From Phycisphaerae bacterium (GTDB lineage: Bacteria; Planctomycetota; Phycisphaerae; UBA1845; Fen-1342), in the NCBI GenBank assembly GCA_028279405.1, contig JANQNU010000007.1, positions 62,001-126,000 of the forward strand: a stretch of DNA of 64,000 nt, read 5' to 3'. The notes below the pieces were generated by a model. The model did not search any database and had not been told where the DNA came from. It worked only from the letters and a program-made list of their open reading frames with translations. Position 1 is the stretch's first letter; each line of letters begins with the position of its first letter. This document shows positions 9,239-18,166 of this stretch, piece by piece. The translations under genes and the position numbers were made by a program.

Positions 9239-9304
9239 TCGCTTGCGCTCCGGGCTCGCGTTGACGGCTTCTGGCGGACCATCACGAGCCGCGAGCGCAA
9301 GCGA
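9239..9304. repeat. Long imperfect inverted repeat, 20-base arms
   Basis: The arm 9239-9258 (TCGCTTGCGCTCCGGGCTCG) matches the reverse complement of 9285-9304 (CGAGCCGCGAGCGCAAGCGA) apart from two positions in the middle, with a 26-base loop. The outer twelve bases are a perfect match. Together with the flanking hairpins it looks like a REP/BIME-type intergenic repeat rather than a gene. I believe similar GAGCCGCGAGCGCAAGCGAG strings recur in planctomycete genomes, but that is recollection and was not checked. Confidence 0.7.
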
Positions 9305-9330
9305 GCGGTCAATGGTGGGCGAAGTGCCCG

Positions 9331-9344
9331 GGCAGCAAGCTGCC
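9331..9344. repeat. Short palindromic hairpin GGCAGCAAGCTGCC
   Basis: A 14-base palindromic element in the same repeat-rich gap, 26 bases after the long inverted repeat. It is of the same character as the flanking hairpins. Confidence 0.5.
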
Positions 9345-9393
9345 AGGATGAGGCAGACATCTACGCTGCCTGCTCCTGAAAGACGCCCACTCT

Positions 9394-9416
9394 CCGGGTG
9401 GCATTGAGCCACCCGG
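9394..9416. repeat. Hairpin-forming inverted repeat, 9-bp arms
   Basis: CCGGGTGGC (9394-9402) and GCCACCCGG (9408-9416) form a perfect 9-bp stem with a 5-base loop, about 95 bases before the next gene. No T-tract follows on either strand. Confidence 0.7.
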
Positions 9417-9510
9417 GACGTCTACTTCTGCCAGTTGCCAGTCGCGACCGCTCGGCGCACAATCGCAGCGCGGCTCTTCCATACGACAGCATCGAGCGGG
9501 CAGGAGTGCC

Positions 9511-10371
9511 ATGACGCGCATCGACCAGTTCCAGAGCATGTTCCGTTCGGCGTCCCGCGAGATCTTTCGGTACGAACGGCCTGTACTGCAGCAGGTGCTG
9601 ATGATCAGCGACCTGGCAGCGGACGCACTCAGGCCTTTCAGCGAGCGGGTTCAGGCGTTCTTGGACGCAGTGATCCATCCGGAAGCGGTGTGGCGCGACC
9701 TGGAAGGAGCCGAAACGCGGGACCCGGAAGCGCTACTCGCGGCGATCCGTGAGGCTTCCCCGGACCTGATTTGCACCTACCGCAACCTGCACAGTCAGGC
9801 GTGGCAGTCGCCCTACTCGCTGGGCACACACCTCGATCTGATCGTGCAACGGGCGGGTGTGCCGGTGCTGGTGCTGCCCCATCCGGCGGCTCAGCGGGAA
9901 GCGCCGCACGCACTGCAGAACACCGACCGGGTCATGGCCATGACCGACCATCTCGACGGCGATGCGGCGCTGGTCAATTACGCGGTTCGCTTCGCCGAGC
10001 CGGGCGGCACGCTCTGGCTGACGCACATCGAGGACCAGCAGACGTTCGACCGCTATCTGAATGCGATCAGCAAGATCGATACGATCGACACCGATACGGC
10101 CCGGACGCAATTGCGTGAGCAATTGCTCAAGGATCCAGCCGCGTTTATTCAGAGCTGTCGGACCGTGCTGCGCGACGCTGGCGTCGATTGCACGGTCGAG
10201 CCGATCGTTACGTTCGGCCATCATCTCGCCGAGTACAAGCGGCTGATCGCCGATCACCAGATCGACGTGCTCGTACTGCACACGCAGGATGAGGATCAGC
10301 TTGCGATGCACGGAATTGCGTACGAACTCACCGTCGAGGTTCGCAACATCCCCTTGCTGCTGCTTGGATAA
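9511..10371 (+). CDS. UspA-like universal stress protein
   Basis: The 286-residue protein carries two Usp-type alternating alpha/beta halves. The first ends in HLDLIVQRAGVPVLVLPHP (~107-130); the second (~140-286) begins with DRVMAMTDHLDGDAALVNYA and ends in IDVLVLHTQDEDQ and IPLLLLG. The usual ATP-binding G-x2-G-x9-G(S/T) signature is not recognisable at the end of either half, so nucleotide binding is doubtful. It is followed after 37 bases by an antiporter-like gene in the same direction. Usp proteins are often encoded next to ion transporters, so a role in controlling that transporter is a reasonable inference. Confidence 0.7.
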   Translation: MTRIDQFQSMFRSASREIFRYERPVLQQVLMISDLAADALRPFSERVQAFLDAVIHPEAVWRDLEGAETRDPEALLAAIREASPDLICTYRNLHSQAWQSPYSLGTHLDLIVQRAGVPVLVLPHPAAQREAPHALQNTDRVMAMTDHLDGDAALVNYAVRFAEPGGTLWLTHIEDQQTFDRYLNAISKIDTIDTDTARTQLREQLLKDPAAFIQSCRTVLRDAGVDCTVEPIVTFGHHLAEYKRLIADHQIDVLVLHTQDEDQLAMHGIAYELTVEVRNIPLLLLG

Positions 10372-10408
10372 ACCCGGTCTGACGTCGCTCTGAAGGGAGG
10401 CGCTGCGC

Positions 10409-11881
10409 GTGACATCACTGCCCTGTCTGGTGCTGGCAACCAGCGAAACTGCAACTCCCGAGACCGTTCCGCTATCCCTCCGACTGGTTTTCGCGGCGCT
10501 GCTGCTGGCGCTGATCGTTGGCCTCGCGCTCGAGGAGAAGATCCACGCCAAGAAGTCGATCATCGCCGGCCTCGCGGCGGTCGTTTCGCTGTTCCTGGCC
10601 AACGTGTTTCACTTGTACCACTACGTCGGTCACAAGTTCCTGGTGAAGTTGCCGCCGTTCGGGGACCTGGGCCATACGATCGAGATGCCGGTTTACATTC
10701 CGGGGATCGACTGGAGTGTCATTTCGCTGATTCTCGGAGCCAGCCTGTTCGTCGACGTCACGTCGCGTTCAGGACTGTTCACATGGATCGCGGTTCGGCT
10801 CACAAAGATGTCCGGCGGAGATCCGGTCACGCTTCTATGGTACTACGGCGTCATGACGGTCGTGTTTTCGGCCGTGCTCAACAACGTTGCCGCGATGATC
10901 ATCGTCGGCTCCCTGACGGGTGTTTCCCTGCGGAAGCTGGGGCGCAGCGATATCCTGCTCGGTTTCCTACTGATCGAAGGTCTGCTCACGAACGTCGGCG
11001 GCCTGCTGACGCTGATCAGTTCCGTGCCGAACATCATTGTGGGTAACACTGCCGGGATCGCGTTCGTTGAGTTCTTCTACAAATCGGCTCCGTTCGTCGT
11101 GGTCGCGACCGTGCTGACGATCTGGGTCGGCGCGTTGCTCTTCGGCATCCGCAGGCTCGCAACCGAGGCTGAGCGGAACGAGGCGCGCATGCTGGTCTCC
11201 GGCTTCGACGAGAATGATGGCATCAAGAGCCGCGGGTTCTTCTGGTTCGGTGCGGTCATGCTCGGAGCATTCATCCTGGTGATCGCCACGACGACCTATC
11301 TTCCGGTGGTCCAGGACCTCGGGATGGGCTTCGTCGCGATCGCCTTCGCCGTCATCATGTTGCTGCCCTATAAGGCCACCGTGGATCGCTTCTATCAGGC
11401 CGTCGACTGGGACCTGCTTGGTTTCTTTGCAGCGCTGTTCGTGGTGATCAATGTCATGGAGCACGCCCAGGTGCTCGATCTGATCGGCGCCGGCCTGGCG
11501 AAAGTCATCGCGTTGAACCAATCGGTGTTCAGCGGCTGCGGTACGGGCGCGATCCTGGCGGCGTCCGCCGGCTTCAGTTCGGTGACGGACAACATCCCGC
11601 TCTCCGCGATGCTCGCCAAGATCCTGCAGGCGCGCGAAACGCCCGCGACGGATCCGCTGTGGTGGGCGGTAATCTTCGGCTCGAATCTCGGCGGCAACCT
11701 GACCCCGATCGGCTCCGCATCGACGCTCGTTTCGGTGACGATCATTCACAAAGAAGATCTGCACCTGAGCTTCTCCGGCTTCGTGAAGAAGGCCGCTCCG
11801 TTCGCGCTGATCCAGATCGTGATCGCGATCGCGTACGTGCTGCTGGTCCTGCCGATGTTCGGCGGGGCATCGGCGCAGTAA
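10409..11881 (+). CDS. NhaD/ArsB-type sodium:proton antiporter (ion transporter superfamily)
   Basis: The 490-residue protein has about eleven or twelve hydrophobic segments spread over its whole length, in two repeats. Motifs typical of the NhaD/ArsB/P-protein branch are visible: NNVAAMIIVGSLTG in the first half, and SSVTDNIPLSAML and GSNLGGNLTPIGSASTLV in the second, the helix-breaking loops that line the transport path. The start is GTG at 10409 with AGGGAGG at 10394-10400. Export of Na+ in exchange for H+ is most likely; dicarboxylate or arsenite transport cannot be excluded. It follows the Usp-like gene in one probable operon. Confidence 0.85.
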   Translation: MTSLPCLVLATSETATPETVPLSLRLVFAALLLALIVGLALEEKIHAKKSIIAGLAAVVSLFLANVFHLYHYVGHKFLVKLPPFGDLGHTIEMPVYIPGIDWSVISLILGASLFVDVTSRSGLFTWIAVRLTKMSGGDPVTLLWYYGVMTVVFSAVLNNVAAMIIVGSLTGVSLRKLGRSDILLGFLLIEGLLTNVGGLLTLISSVPNIIVGNTAGIAFVEFFYKSAPFVVVATVLTIWVGALLFGIRRLATEAERNEARMLVSGFDENDGIKSRGFFWFGAVMLGAFILVIATTTYLPVVQDLGMGFVAIAFAVIMLLPYKATVDRFYQAVDWDLLGFFAALFVVINVMEHAQVLDLIGAGLAKVIALNQSVFSGCGTGAILAASAGFSSVTDNIPLSAMLAKILQARETPATDPLWWAVIFGSNLGGNLTPIGSASTLVSVTIIHKEDLHLSFSGFVKKAAPFALIQIVIAIAYVLLVLPMFGGASAQ

Positions 11882-11975
11882 CGATCTCGACTGCGAGATG
11901 CTATAGTGTCGCGTTGGAGCGGATTCGGGCGGGGGTGACGACCGGTAGCCGTACACGGGCAGAGGAGACCAGGCA

Positions 11976-13184
11976 ATGCCGTCCGTTGGCGTGATAGGAT
12001 CGGGGACCATGGGCGCGGGTATCGCGCAGGTCGCGGCACAGCGCGGCTGGGACGTGCAACTCAAAGACGTGCGACTCGACGTGGCATCGAAAGCGGTCAC
12101 GGGGATCGAAGCCCGCTTTGGTCGGCTGGTCGAGAAGGGGCGCATGACCTCCACCGAGCGGGATGCTGCCGTCAAGCGACTGCACGCCACCGACGATCCC
12201 GCATCGTTCGGCGATTGCGAACTGGTGGTCGAGGCGGTCCTCGAGGACCTGGAGCTGAAGTCGCAGGTATTGATGGAAGCGGCGCGGCACATCCGGCCCA
12301 ACGCGGTGCTCGCGACCAATACGTCGTCGCTTTCGGTCGCGAAGCTGGCGTACGCGATTGGAGCCCCGGACCGGCTGGTCGGGATGCACTTCTTCAATCC
12401 GGTCCCGTTGATGCCCCTGGTCGAGGTGATCTCCACGGAGCATAGTGCGCCGACCGCGTCGGAGCGCGTCTTCGAGATCGCGAAGTCCTGGGGTAAGACG
12501 GCGGTCCGTTGCAAGGACACGCCGGGGTTCATCGTCAATCGCGTGGCCCGCGGCTACTACCTCGAACCGCTGCGAATGCTCGGCGAGGGTGTCGCGAGCG
12601 TGGACGAGCTGGACGCGACGCTGGTAAGCCTCGGCGGGTTCCGGATGGGACCGTTCACGCTGATGGATCTGATCGGTATCGACGTGAATTACACGGTTTC
12701 GTGCTCGGTTTGGGAGCAGTTGGGGCGGCCGGCACGCCTGACGCCGCACCCGATTCAAGAGAGCTTGTACAAGGCGGGGCATTTCGGGCGCAAGGCCGGC
12801 CGTGGCGCATACTTGCACGAGAGCGATCCGCCGATTCCCGCGGTCACGTTCGACCGTCGCTCGTTCGAGATGGATGAGGGGCTGCGTGAAGCGGTTCGGT
12901 TGTTCGCGACTTCGGCCACCGAGGTCGAGGGATCGCTGACCCAGCAGTACATACTGGCCCGGACCCTGGGCGCGATTATCAATGAGGCCGGGCTGGCCTT
13001 GGATGCGCAAGTGGCCTCACCCGAGGATATTGATACCGCGATGCGGTTGGGCACGAACTACCCGCGGGGACCGGTGGAGTGGGCGCAGCAGGTCGGGCTC
13101 CGGACATGTCGGCACGTGCTCGATTTGCTGAATGCGGGTGTTCCGGACGGCCGTTTTTCGTCGGCCGAGTGGCTTCGGCAGTAG
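11976..13184 (+). CDS. 3-hydroxyacyl-CoA dehydrogenase
   Basis: The 402-residue enzyme oxidises 3-hydroxyacyl-CoA to 3-ketoacyl-CoA with NAD+. The N-terminal Rossmann fold starts with GVIGSGTMGAGIAQVAAQRG. The catalytic-region sequences are NTSSLSV and GMHFFNPVPLMPLVEV (His-containing), then TPGFIVNRVARGYYLE leads into a first C-terminal helical domain with GGFRMGPFTLMDLIGID. A second C-terminal 3HCDH domain follows (~305-402) with GTNYPRGPVEWAQQVG. Two C-terminal domains in one chain fit PaaH-type enzymes rather than the shorter Hbd type. GAGGAG precedes the ATG at 11976. No other beta-oxidation gene lies beside it. Confidence 0.92.
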   Translation: MPSVGVIGSGTMGAGIAQVAAQRGWDVQLKDVRLDVASKAVTGIEARFGRLVEKGRMTSTERDAAVKRLHATDDPASFGDCELVVEAVLEDLELKSQVLMEAARHIRPNAVLATNTSSLSVAKLAYAIGAPDRLVGMHFFNPVPLMPLVEVISTEHSAPTASERVFEIAKSWGKTAVRCKDTPGFIVNRVARGYYLEPLRMLGEGVASVDELDATLVSLGGFRMGPFTLMDLIGIDVNYTVSCSVWEQLGRPARLTPHPIQESLYKAGHFGRKAGRGAYLHESDPPIPAVTFDRRSFEMDEGLREAVRLFATSATEVEGSLTQQYILARTLGAIINEAGLALDAQVASPEDIDTAMRLGTNYPRGPVEWAQQVGLRTCRHVLDLLNAGVPDGRFSSAEWLRQ

Positions 13185-13227
13185 GCGGGGCCGCCGGGTT
13201 CGGGGGAAAAACGGGGTGCCGAGCCGG

Positions 13228-13255
13228 TTGATTCCCCCGGTGGGGCTCCCATAAT
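13228..13255 (+). promoter_or_regulatory. Probable sigma-70 promoter for the cyclophilin gene
   Basis: TTGATT (13228-13233) and CATAAT (13250-13255) are 16 bases apart. Transcription would begin near 13262 and give a leader of about 60 bases before the ATG at 13321. Confidence 0.5.
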
Positions 13256-13320
13256 GCACCGTTACAGTCGCGTGCGGCCGCGCTGTACCAATTGCTGGGA
13301 TCACAACAGGAGCCCGCCCC

Positions 13321-13848
13321 ATGTCGTCCGACCAACCACGCGTCGAGTTTGCTATCTCGCATGCCGGAACCGATCTCGGAACCTTTACGGTAGCGTTGGA
13401 GCCGAGCAAGGCCCCCAAGACCGTAGAGAACTTCCTGGCGTATGTGGACGCCGGCTACTTTGACAATACGATCTTTCACCGGATTCTCCCGACGTTCATG
13501 ATCCAGGGCGGGGGGTATGACGCGGAGTTTCAACCCAAGCGTGGCGAGCGACCGTCGGTCGAGAACGAGGCTGCTTCCGGGGTTTCCAATCAGCGCGGCG
13601 CGATCGCGATGGCCCGCACGAACGACCCGCACTCGGCGACCGCTCAGTTCTTCATCAATGTCGCCGACAACGACTTTCTCAACCACCCGGGGCAGGATGG
13701 CTGGGGTTATTGCGCGTTCGGGAACGTTGTCGACGGGATGGACGTGATCGACAAGATCAAGGCTGTACCGACGACCCTCGATCCGGTTAGCGGTGAAGAG
13801 GCCCGTCCGGTCGACCCGCCGACGGTCACGAGCGCGAAACGCCTGTAG
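13321..13848 (+). CDS. Cyclophilin-type peptidyl-prolyl cis-trans isomerase
   Basis: The 175-residue protein is a single cyclophilin domain that catalyses proline isomerisation during protein folding. The active-site sequences FHRILPTFMIQGG and AMARTNDPHSATAQFFINVADND are intact, including the catalytic Arg and the Gln/Phe pair. No signal peptide is seen, so it is probably cytoplasmic. A promoter is visible upstream. Its 3' end overlaps the end of the convergent frameshifted gene by 23 bases. Confidence 0.93.
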   Translation: MSSDQPRVEFAISHAGTDLGTFTVALEPSKAPKTVENFLAYVDAGYFDNTIFHRILPTFMIQGGGYDAEFQPKRGERPSVENEAASGVSNQRGAIAMARTNDPHSATAQFFINVADNDFLNHPGQDGWGYCAFGNVVDGMDVIDKIKAVPTTLDPVSGEEARPVDPPTVTSAKRL

Positions 13849-14325
13849 TCCGGCTGGGAATAGGCAAGCCGCATTTGGGGCATCGTCGGCCATCGGGATC
13901 CGGCAAAGCGAATCCGCATCCCGAGCACGAGACGCGGCCCCATGAATTGAGCGCTTTCGGCGCGACGCCCAGGAAGCCGACGCGGAATCCCGCGCGACGC
14001 AACATCCGCATTGCGTGAGCGTTTACGAGCAGCAGCGTCAGCAAGCCGATGTACGGGACAAACATCAGGACCGCCAGGATCACGCGCACGGAGACCGGGT
14101 ACTCCAACGCGGCCCCATCCGAAAGATCGCCAGGACGCAGAGCACCGCGAGCGGCAGCGCTGCTGCGTAGCACACCAGATCGAGGACGAGATTCTCAGAT
14201 CTTTCGGCGAGAATGAACAGCGGGATGATCGCGAGCTGCGCCAGGAGCACCAACAGGAGTCGTCGTTGTGCGGCGGCGATGTTCTTGATCGTCTTGCGGC
14301 TGACCGAGAATGCCGGCTGTTGCAT
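13826..14325 (-). pseudogene. Two-helix membrane protein with C-terminal zinc ribbon, split by a one-base frameshift
   Basis: From the ATG at 14325 (GGGAGG upstream) a frame runs through a basic N-terminus and hydrophobic segments (RRLLLVLLAQLAIIPLFIL, AALPLAVLCVLAIF) and then hits a stop at 14080. The frame offset by one base continues from the same point with EYPVSVRVILAVLMFVPYIG and ends in a zinc ribbon, CSGCGFALP followed by CPKCGLPIP. The two frames meet at a run of four G on the minus strand (14113-14116). One more G, or a -1 slip there, would join them into one protein of about 166 residues. It is either a real frameshift mutation, a homopolymer sequencing error or recoding. Function unknown; last gene of a minus-strand run. 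Confidence 0.6.
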
Positions 14326-14386
14326 CCTGAGTCCCTCCCCTGCTCGCTCTTGATCGACGCTTCTCGCTTTCGTTCGACGGATATTG

Positions 14387-15175
14387 CTACCTGCTTGCAG
14401 GCACGCGCGTCGATCTTCGTTCGTTTTCCTGACAGGCCGCCGCGATCGTGATGGAGAGATCGCGGAAGGTGCGGATCTGACCAAACGTCATAGAGAGCGG
14501 CCCGGCGTTCAACGTTGCCGCCGCGCCAATCGCGCCGATCGCGATCAGGGGACAACTGCAAGACCATACCAACTGCGTTAAACTCGGAACACAGCAGGCA
14601 GCGACGAACAGCATCAGACCCGTGATTAGTGAGAGCAGTGAGAGTCCGCCGCGCTCCAGCCGTCGGACCGTTGGCAACATATGAGGAGCCAGTGATGAGA
14701 TCCGATCCGTGAAGACGTCCGGGTATTGGCGCGCCAGGCGGGCGATCGGTGTTGACGGTCGCAAGCTAGACACATCTGCCCCGGCCTGCTTCAGCAAGCT
14801 GCGGATTGTGAGGAACGCGCCGGCCAACCGGCAACTCTTACCGAACACCGTGATCGGTTCAACTGCTGGCACGCGCGCCCGTTCAGCGATGAATTCGCAG
14901 ACGGAATCGAGTGTGCGCTCGTTGTCGGGCTCAAGTAGTCTTTGCCATTCCGCAGCCGATGTATCCATGCACCAGTCAGCGTTCAGTGCACCGACCATCT
15001 CCGGCATGCGCGGCAGCCCACTGTCGAGCTGCCATTCCAAGACGGACGTGCCACCATGCAGCGGGTAGGCCGCGACGTATTCGTGGCCCATCTGATGGCG
15101 GACGCGGTCTTCTAGCATCTCGTACACATCATCGACCGTGAGCCGTTTCATCGGCGGCTGGTAGTTGTCAAACAT
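14387..15175 (-). CDS. Hypothetical membrane-anchored protein
   Basis: The 262-residue protein has a soluble N-terminal part (~1-170) with no motif I recognise, containing three Trp residues and a conserved-looking LEWQLDSGLPRMPEMVGALN stretch, and then a C-terminal region with two or three membrane helices (SLLSLITGLMLFVAACC, PLIAIGAIGAAATL). It starts 12 bases after the stop of the large receiver/PPDK_N gene, so the two are almost certainly co-transcribed, and it may take part in the same signalling function. Confidence 0.65.
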   Translation of the reverse strand: MFDNYQPPMKRLTVDDVYEMLEDRVRHQMGHEYVAAYPLHGGTSVLEWQLDSGLPRMPEMVGALNADWCMDTSAAEWQRLLEPDNERTLDSVCEFIAERARVPAVEPITVFGKSCRLAGAFLTIRSLLKQAGADVSSLRPSTPIARLARQYPDVFTDRISSLAPHMLPTVRRLERGGLSLLSLITGLMLFVAACCVPSLTQLVWSCSCPLIAIGAIGAAATLNAGPLSMTFGQIRTFRDLSITIAAACQENERRSTRVPASR

Positions 15176-15187
15176 GTAGGTCCCCGC

Positions 15188-18166
15188 TCACTCTGGTTTC
15201 AGAACGTAGCCCTCGGAGATGCGTCCGTCGACGCGGGCCTCCAGCGACCCGTCGAGGCGCACCAATCGTACGAACTCTGTTTCCTCTTCAGCCGGCTGCG
15301 CCGCGAGCCACTCCCAGTCGATCCGTCCGCGGTCGTTCTCGGCGTCGACCGTCAGGTACGCGATACCGAACGAGGTCAGATTGTGGAAGAAATGGCTGCC
15401 CTGCGACGGGTCGGGTCGGAAATGCTCGAGCGCGGTCTCGACGATCACCCGTGCCGCCGAGATGTGTCCCCACTTGACCGGGATTCCGAGCGTGCGGTTC
15501 GAGGAGCCCCAGCGACCCGGCCCGATCAGCAGACAGGGCCGATTGGCGTCGATCAGCAGGTCGTTGAGCGCGCCGATTTCGGTCGCGATTCGTGGCGTCT
15601 GCTGCGCGTCGAATGCCTCCGGCTTGACGTAGACGACGTCCTGGACGCCGGTCATGCGGCCATTGCCGAGCGCCTGGCGGCTATGGACGAGGACGCGCGG
15701 CTGCGGCACTTCTTTGAGGTCCACGGGCTCGCTGGCCCCGCAGACTTCGCACGGACGGATCTGCAGGACGGCGAACTGCTTCGGATCGGTCGTCAGGTCG
15801 ACTGCGAACTCGATCTCAATCGCCGTGTTCATTCCCTGACGACCCAGGTCGAGCAGCCGCTTGAGAATCGGTGCCAGCGGGAACACGTCGTGCTTGAGGA
15901 CATGGGCAAAGGTCACTGCCCGCGCGCCCTTCCGATAGATACCGTCATAGAAGCACTGGTTCTCGTTAGACCAGACGCTGCCGACCGGCGCCAGCGTTCC
16001 GTGCTGCTCGGCGGCGTCCAGCCCGAGCGTCACCAGATTCGCGTACTCCTCGTTGCCCGGGCCTTCCGTCATTCGGCTGAGGTCGATCGCGAAAAAGTCG
16101 CGCTGCGAGGCGGAAAGGTAGTTCCGACCGTCCGCCAGCTCCGGAATCACCTGCGGGTGCGCCGGGCTGAAGCGCAACGCGCGGCCCCCTTCGACGACCG
16201 TCGTTCCCAGCCCGAGCACCACCGAGGCCACGCCGTCGGTCGGTTTCATATGCCCGAACGGGTAGTAGTTGTACGACAGCGCGACGCCGGCGAAGCTGGG
16301 GTAGAAGTACTGCTCATGCTGGCTGCCGACGACCGGCTGCACGATCACCGCCATCTTCTCTTCTTCGATGCGGTGTGGCGTGCTGCCCAGGTAGCGCCGA
16401 GCGGCATGATAGAACGTCGACGCGTACACCAGTTTGATCGCGTCAGTGAGCTGCGCCAATCGCACGTTATCGTCCGGATGGTTGTTTGCGATCATGTGCG
16501 TGGCATAGACACCGGCGAACGGGTGGTGCTGCGAGTCCTCCAGCAGGCTCGACGAACGCACTGCGATCGGCACGCGGACGATGTCGAGGTAGGCCTGCAG
16601 ATCGGCGCGCACGTAGTCCGGCAGCTTGGCGGTCAGGAACGCCCAGCGAATCCAATCGTCGTTGTCCGTGCGTAGCGCGAGCAGCCGTAGTCGGTTCTCT
16701 TCGAGAAACTGATCGAAGACCGCGGTCCCGATTACGACTGAGCGCGGCACGTGGATGTGGACACCCTCGAACTCGCGATCGAGCCCGAACCGCGCCAGAA
16801 GCGCGTCAAGGAATGCGACGCCGCGGGCCTTGCCGCCGAGTGAGCCGCCGCCGATACGCGCGAAGCGGCTGCCGGAGTCGAACGTCTCGCGGGTGAAGTC
16901 CTCGACCACACCCCGTCGATTCTGTCGCAGGGCTTCCTGGAAGGCGCGCACGAGGTAGCGGCGAAGCGACTCGAGATCGCGGAATTCCGAAACCTGTCGC
17001 GGCCGCAAACCGCGGGCCAGCGCGAACTCAGTGCGGGCGCGCAGCCAGTTGGAGAAGTGATTGCGCGTCGCGTGGTACTCGAGCGATTCAGCGGGAACGT
17101 GCTGCAGCAGGTTGGTCATCGTCCGCAGGTCGCTCGCGCGGGCGACCTCGCGTCGATCGGGCATGCGAAAGATGAAGTCGCCGAACCCGAAGTTGTCGAG
17201 CATGAACTCGCGGACGTCTTCCAACAGCGTATTGGAGCGCTTGTGGAGGAAATCGGCACCGATACTCTCGGCCAGCGAACGATTGCCGGCGTCCGACGAT
17301 TGCAGCAGTGTCGGCATATCGGGCACGCGCGACTTGACCTCGCGGATGAAGTCGAAGCCGGCGCTCGGGTTCAGCGTGCCGTCGCGCGGAAACTCGACGT
17401 CAGCGATGACGCCGAAGAGATGCTCCTGAAAGCGGTCGTAGAGCGACAGTCCTTCTTCGAACGTTTCGGCGGTCAGCACTTTCGGCCGGGCGCGCAGCCG
17501 CATGAGCTTGTGCATCCGGTTGATGCCGTCGGCCATTACCGCACGCGTCTGCTTTACGAGTTCGGAGTACATGATCGGTAACAGCGACGAGCGGAACCGC
17601 ACCGAGTCCTCGACAAGGATCACGACGCCGACGTCGCCGACCTCGGTATCATGCTCGGCGTTCCAGCGATCCTCGAGCAGTTTGATGATGGCGAGGAAGA
17701 TCTTCGTATCGCCGTGCCAGACGTAGATGCCGTCGACCTGCAGACGATCGCCGATTTCGAGCGTGCGCGCCAACTCCCACTCGCTCGCGATCATCAAAGC
17801 GATCGGCAACTCGGGCTGGTAGTCGTGGACGGCTCGACAGAAGTGCTCGACGTCCATGTTGCCGAGCCGCACCATCGAGATGACCAGATCGAAGCGGTGG
17901 CTACGAACGCGCTCCAGTGCCTCGGACCCGGACGAAACGCGTGTCACGTTGGGCGCGTTGGTCAGGCCCAGGTCAGCGTATTCGGAATAGATCATCTCGG
18001 AGAGGAGTCCGTCCTCCTCGAGGATGTACGAATCGTACGCGCTCGAGACCAGCAGGATCTCCTGCACCCGATGCGTCATGAGCTTGGGAAACCGACCGAG
18101 ACGCCAGTCGTGCCCGGACTCGAACGGGTCGGAGGAGTTGGTTTCAGGCGTGTGGGCGTCGTGCAT
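15188..18166 (-). CDS. Double receiver-like domains fused to a PEP-synthase/PPDK N-terminal (ATP-grasp) domain
   Basis: The 992-residue protein begins with two response-regulator-like domains. In the first (~35-165) the usual phospho-acceptor Asp is replaced (FDLVISMVRLGN). In the second (~175-330) the key residues look intact: acidic VEDS, acceptor in GVIADVEFP, Ser in LLQSSD and Lys in FLHKRS. A PPDK_N ATP-grasp domain follows (~445-960) with IGGGSLGGKARG, VPRSVVIGTAVFDQFL and AVRSSSLLEDSQHHPFAGVY. The swivelling phosphohistidine domain and the PEP-binding barrel of true PEP synthases are absent. It may therefore be a kinase or phosphotransferase controlled by the receiver, acting on an unknown acceptor. 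It is transcribed divergently from an O-methyltransferase. Confidence 0.85.
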   Translation of the reverse strand: MHDAHTPETNSSDPFESGHDWRLGRFPKLMTHRVQEILLVSSAYDSYILEEDGLLSEMIYSEYADLGLTNAPNVTRVSSGSEALERVRSHRFDLVISMVRLGNMDVEHFCRAVHDYQPELPIALMIASEWELARTLEIGDRLQVDGIYVWHGDTKIFLAIIKLLEDRWNAEHDTEVGDVGVVILVEDSVRFRSSLLPIMYSELVKQTRAVMADGINRMHKLMRLRARPKVLTAETFEEGLSLYDRFQEHLFGVIADVEFPRDGTLNPSAGFDFIREVKSRVPDMPTLLQSSDAGNRSLAESIGADFLHKRSNTLLEDVREFMLDNFGFGDFIFRMPDRREVARASDLRTMTNLLQHVPAESLEYHATRNHFSNWLRARTEFALARGLRPRQVSEFRDLESLRRYLVRAFQEALRQNRRGVVEDFTRETFDSGSRFARIGGGSLGGKARGVAFLDALLARFGLDREFEGVHIHVPRSVVIGTAVFDQFLEENRLRLLALRTDNDDWIRWAFLTAKLPDYVRADLQAYLDIVRVPIAVRSSSLLEDSQHHPFAGVYATHMIANNHPDDNVRLAQLTDAIKLVYASTFYHAARRYLGSTPHRIEEEKMAVIVQPVVGSQHEQYFYPSFAGVALSYNYYPFGHMKPTDGVASVVLGLGTTVVEGGRALRFSPAHPQVIPELADGRNYLSASQRDFFAIDLSRMTEGPGNEEYANLVTLGLDAAEQHGTLAPVGSVWSNENQCFYDGIYRKGARAVTFAHVLKHDVFPLAPILKRLLDLGRQGMNTAIEIEFAVDLTTDPKQFAVLQIRPCEVCGASEPVDLKEVPQPRVLVHSRQALGNGRMTGVQDVVYVKPEAFDAQQTPRIATEIGALNDLLIDANRPCLLIGPGRWGSSNRTLGIPVKWGHISAARVIVETALEHFRPDPSQGSHFFHNLTSFGIAYLTVDAENDRGRIDWEWLAAQPAEEETEFVRLVRLDGSLEARVDGRISEGYVLKPE

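Noticed and set aside
10967-12538. 523-codon open frame on the minus strand
   Set aside because: Spans the antiporter and dehydrogenase genes in antisense; low-complexity composition and no motifs.
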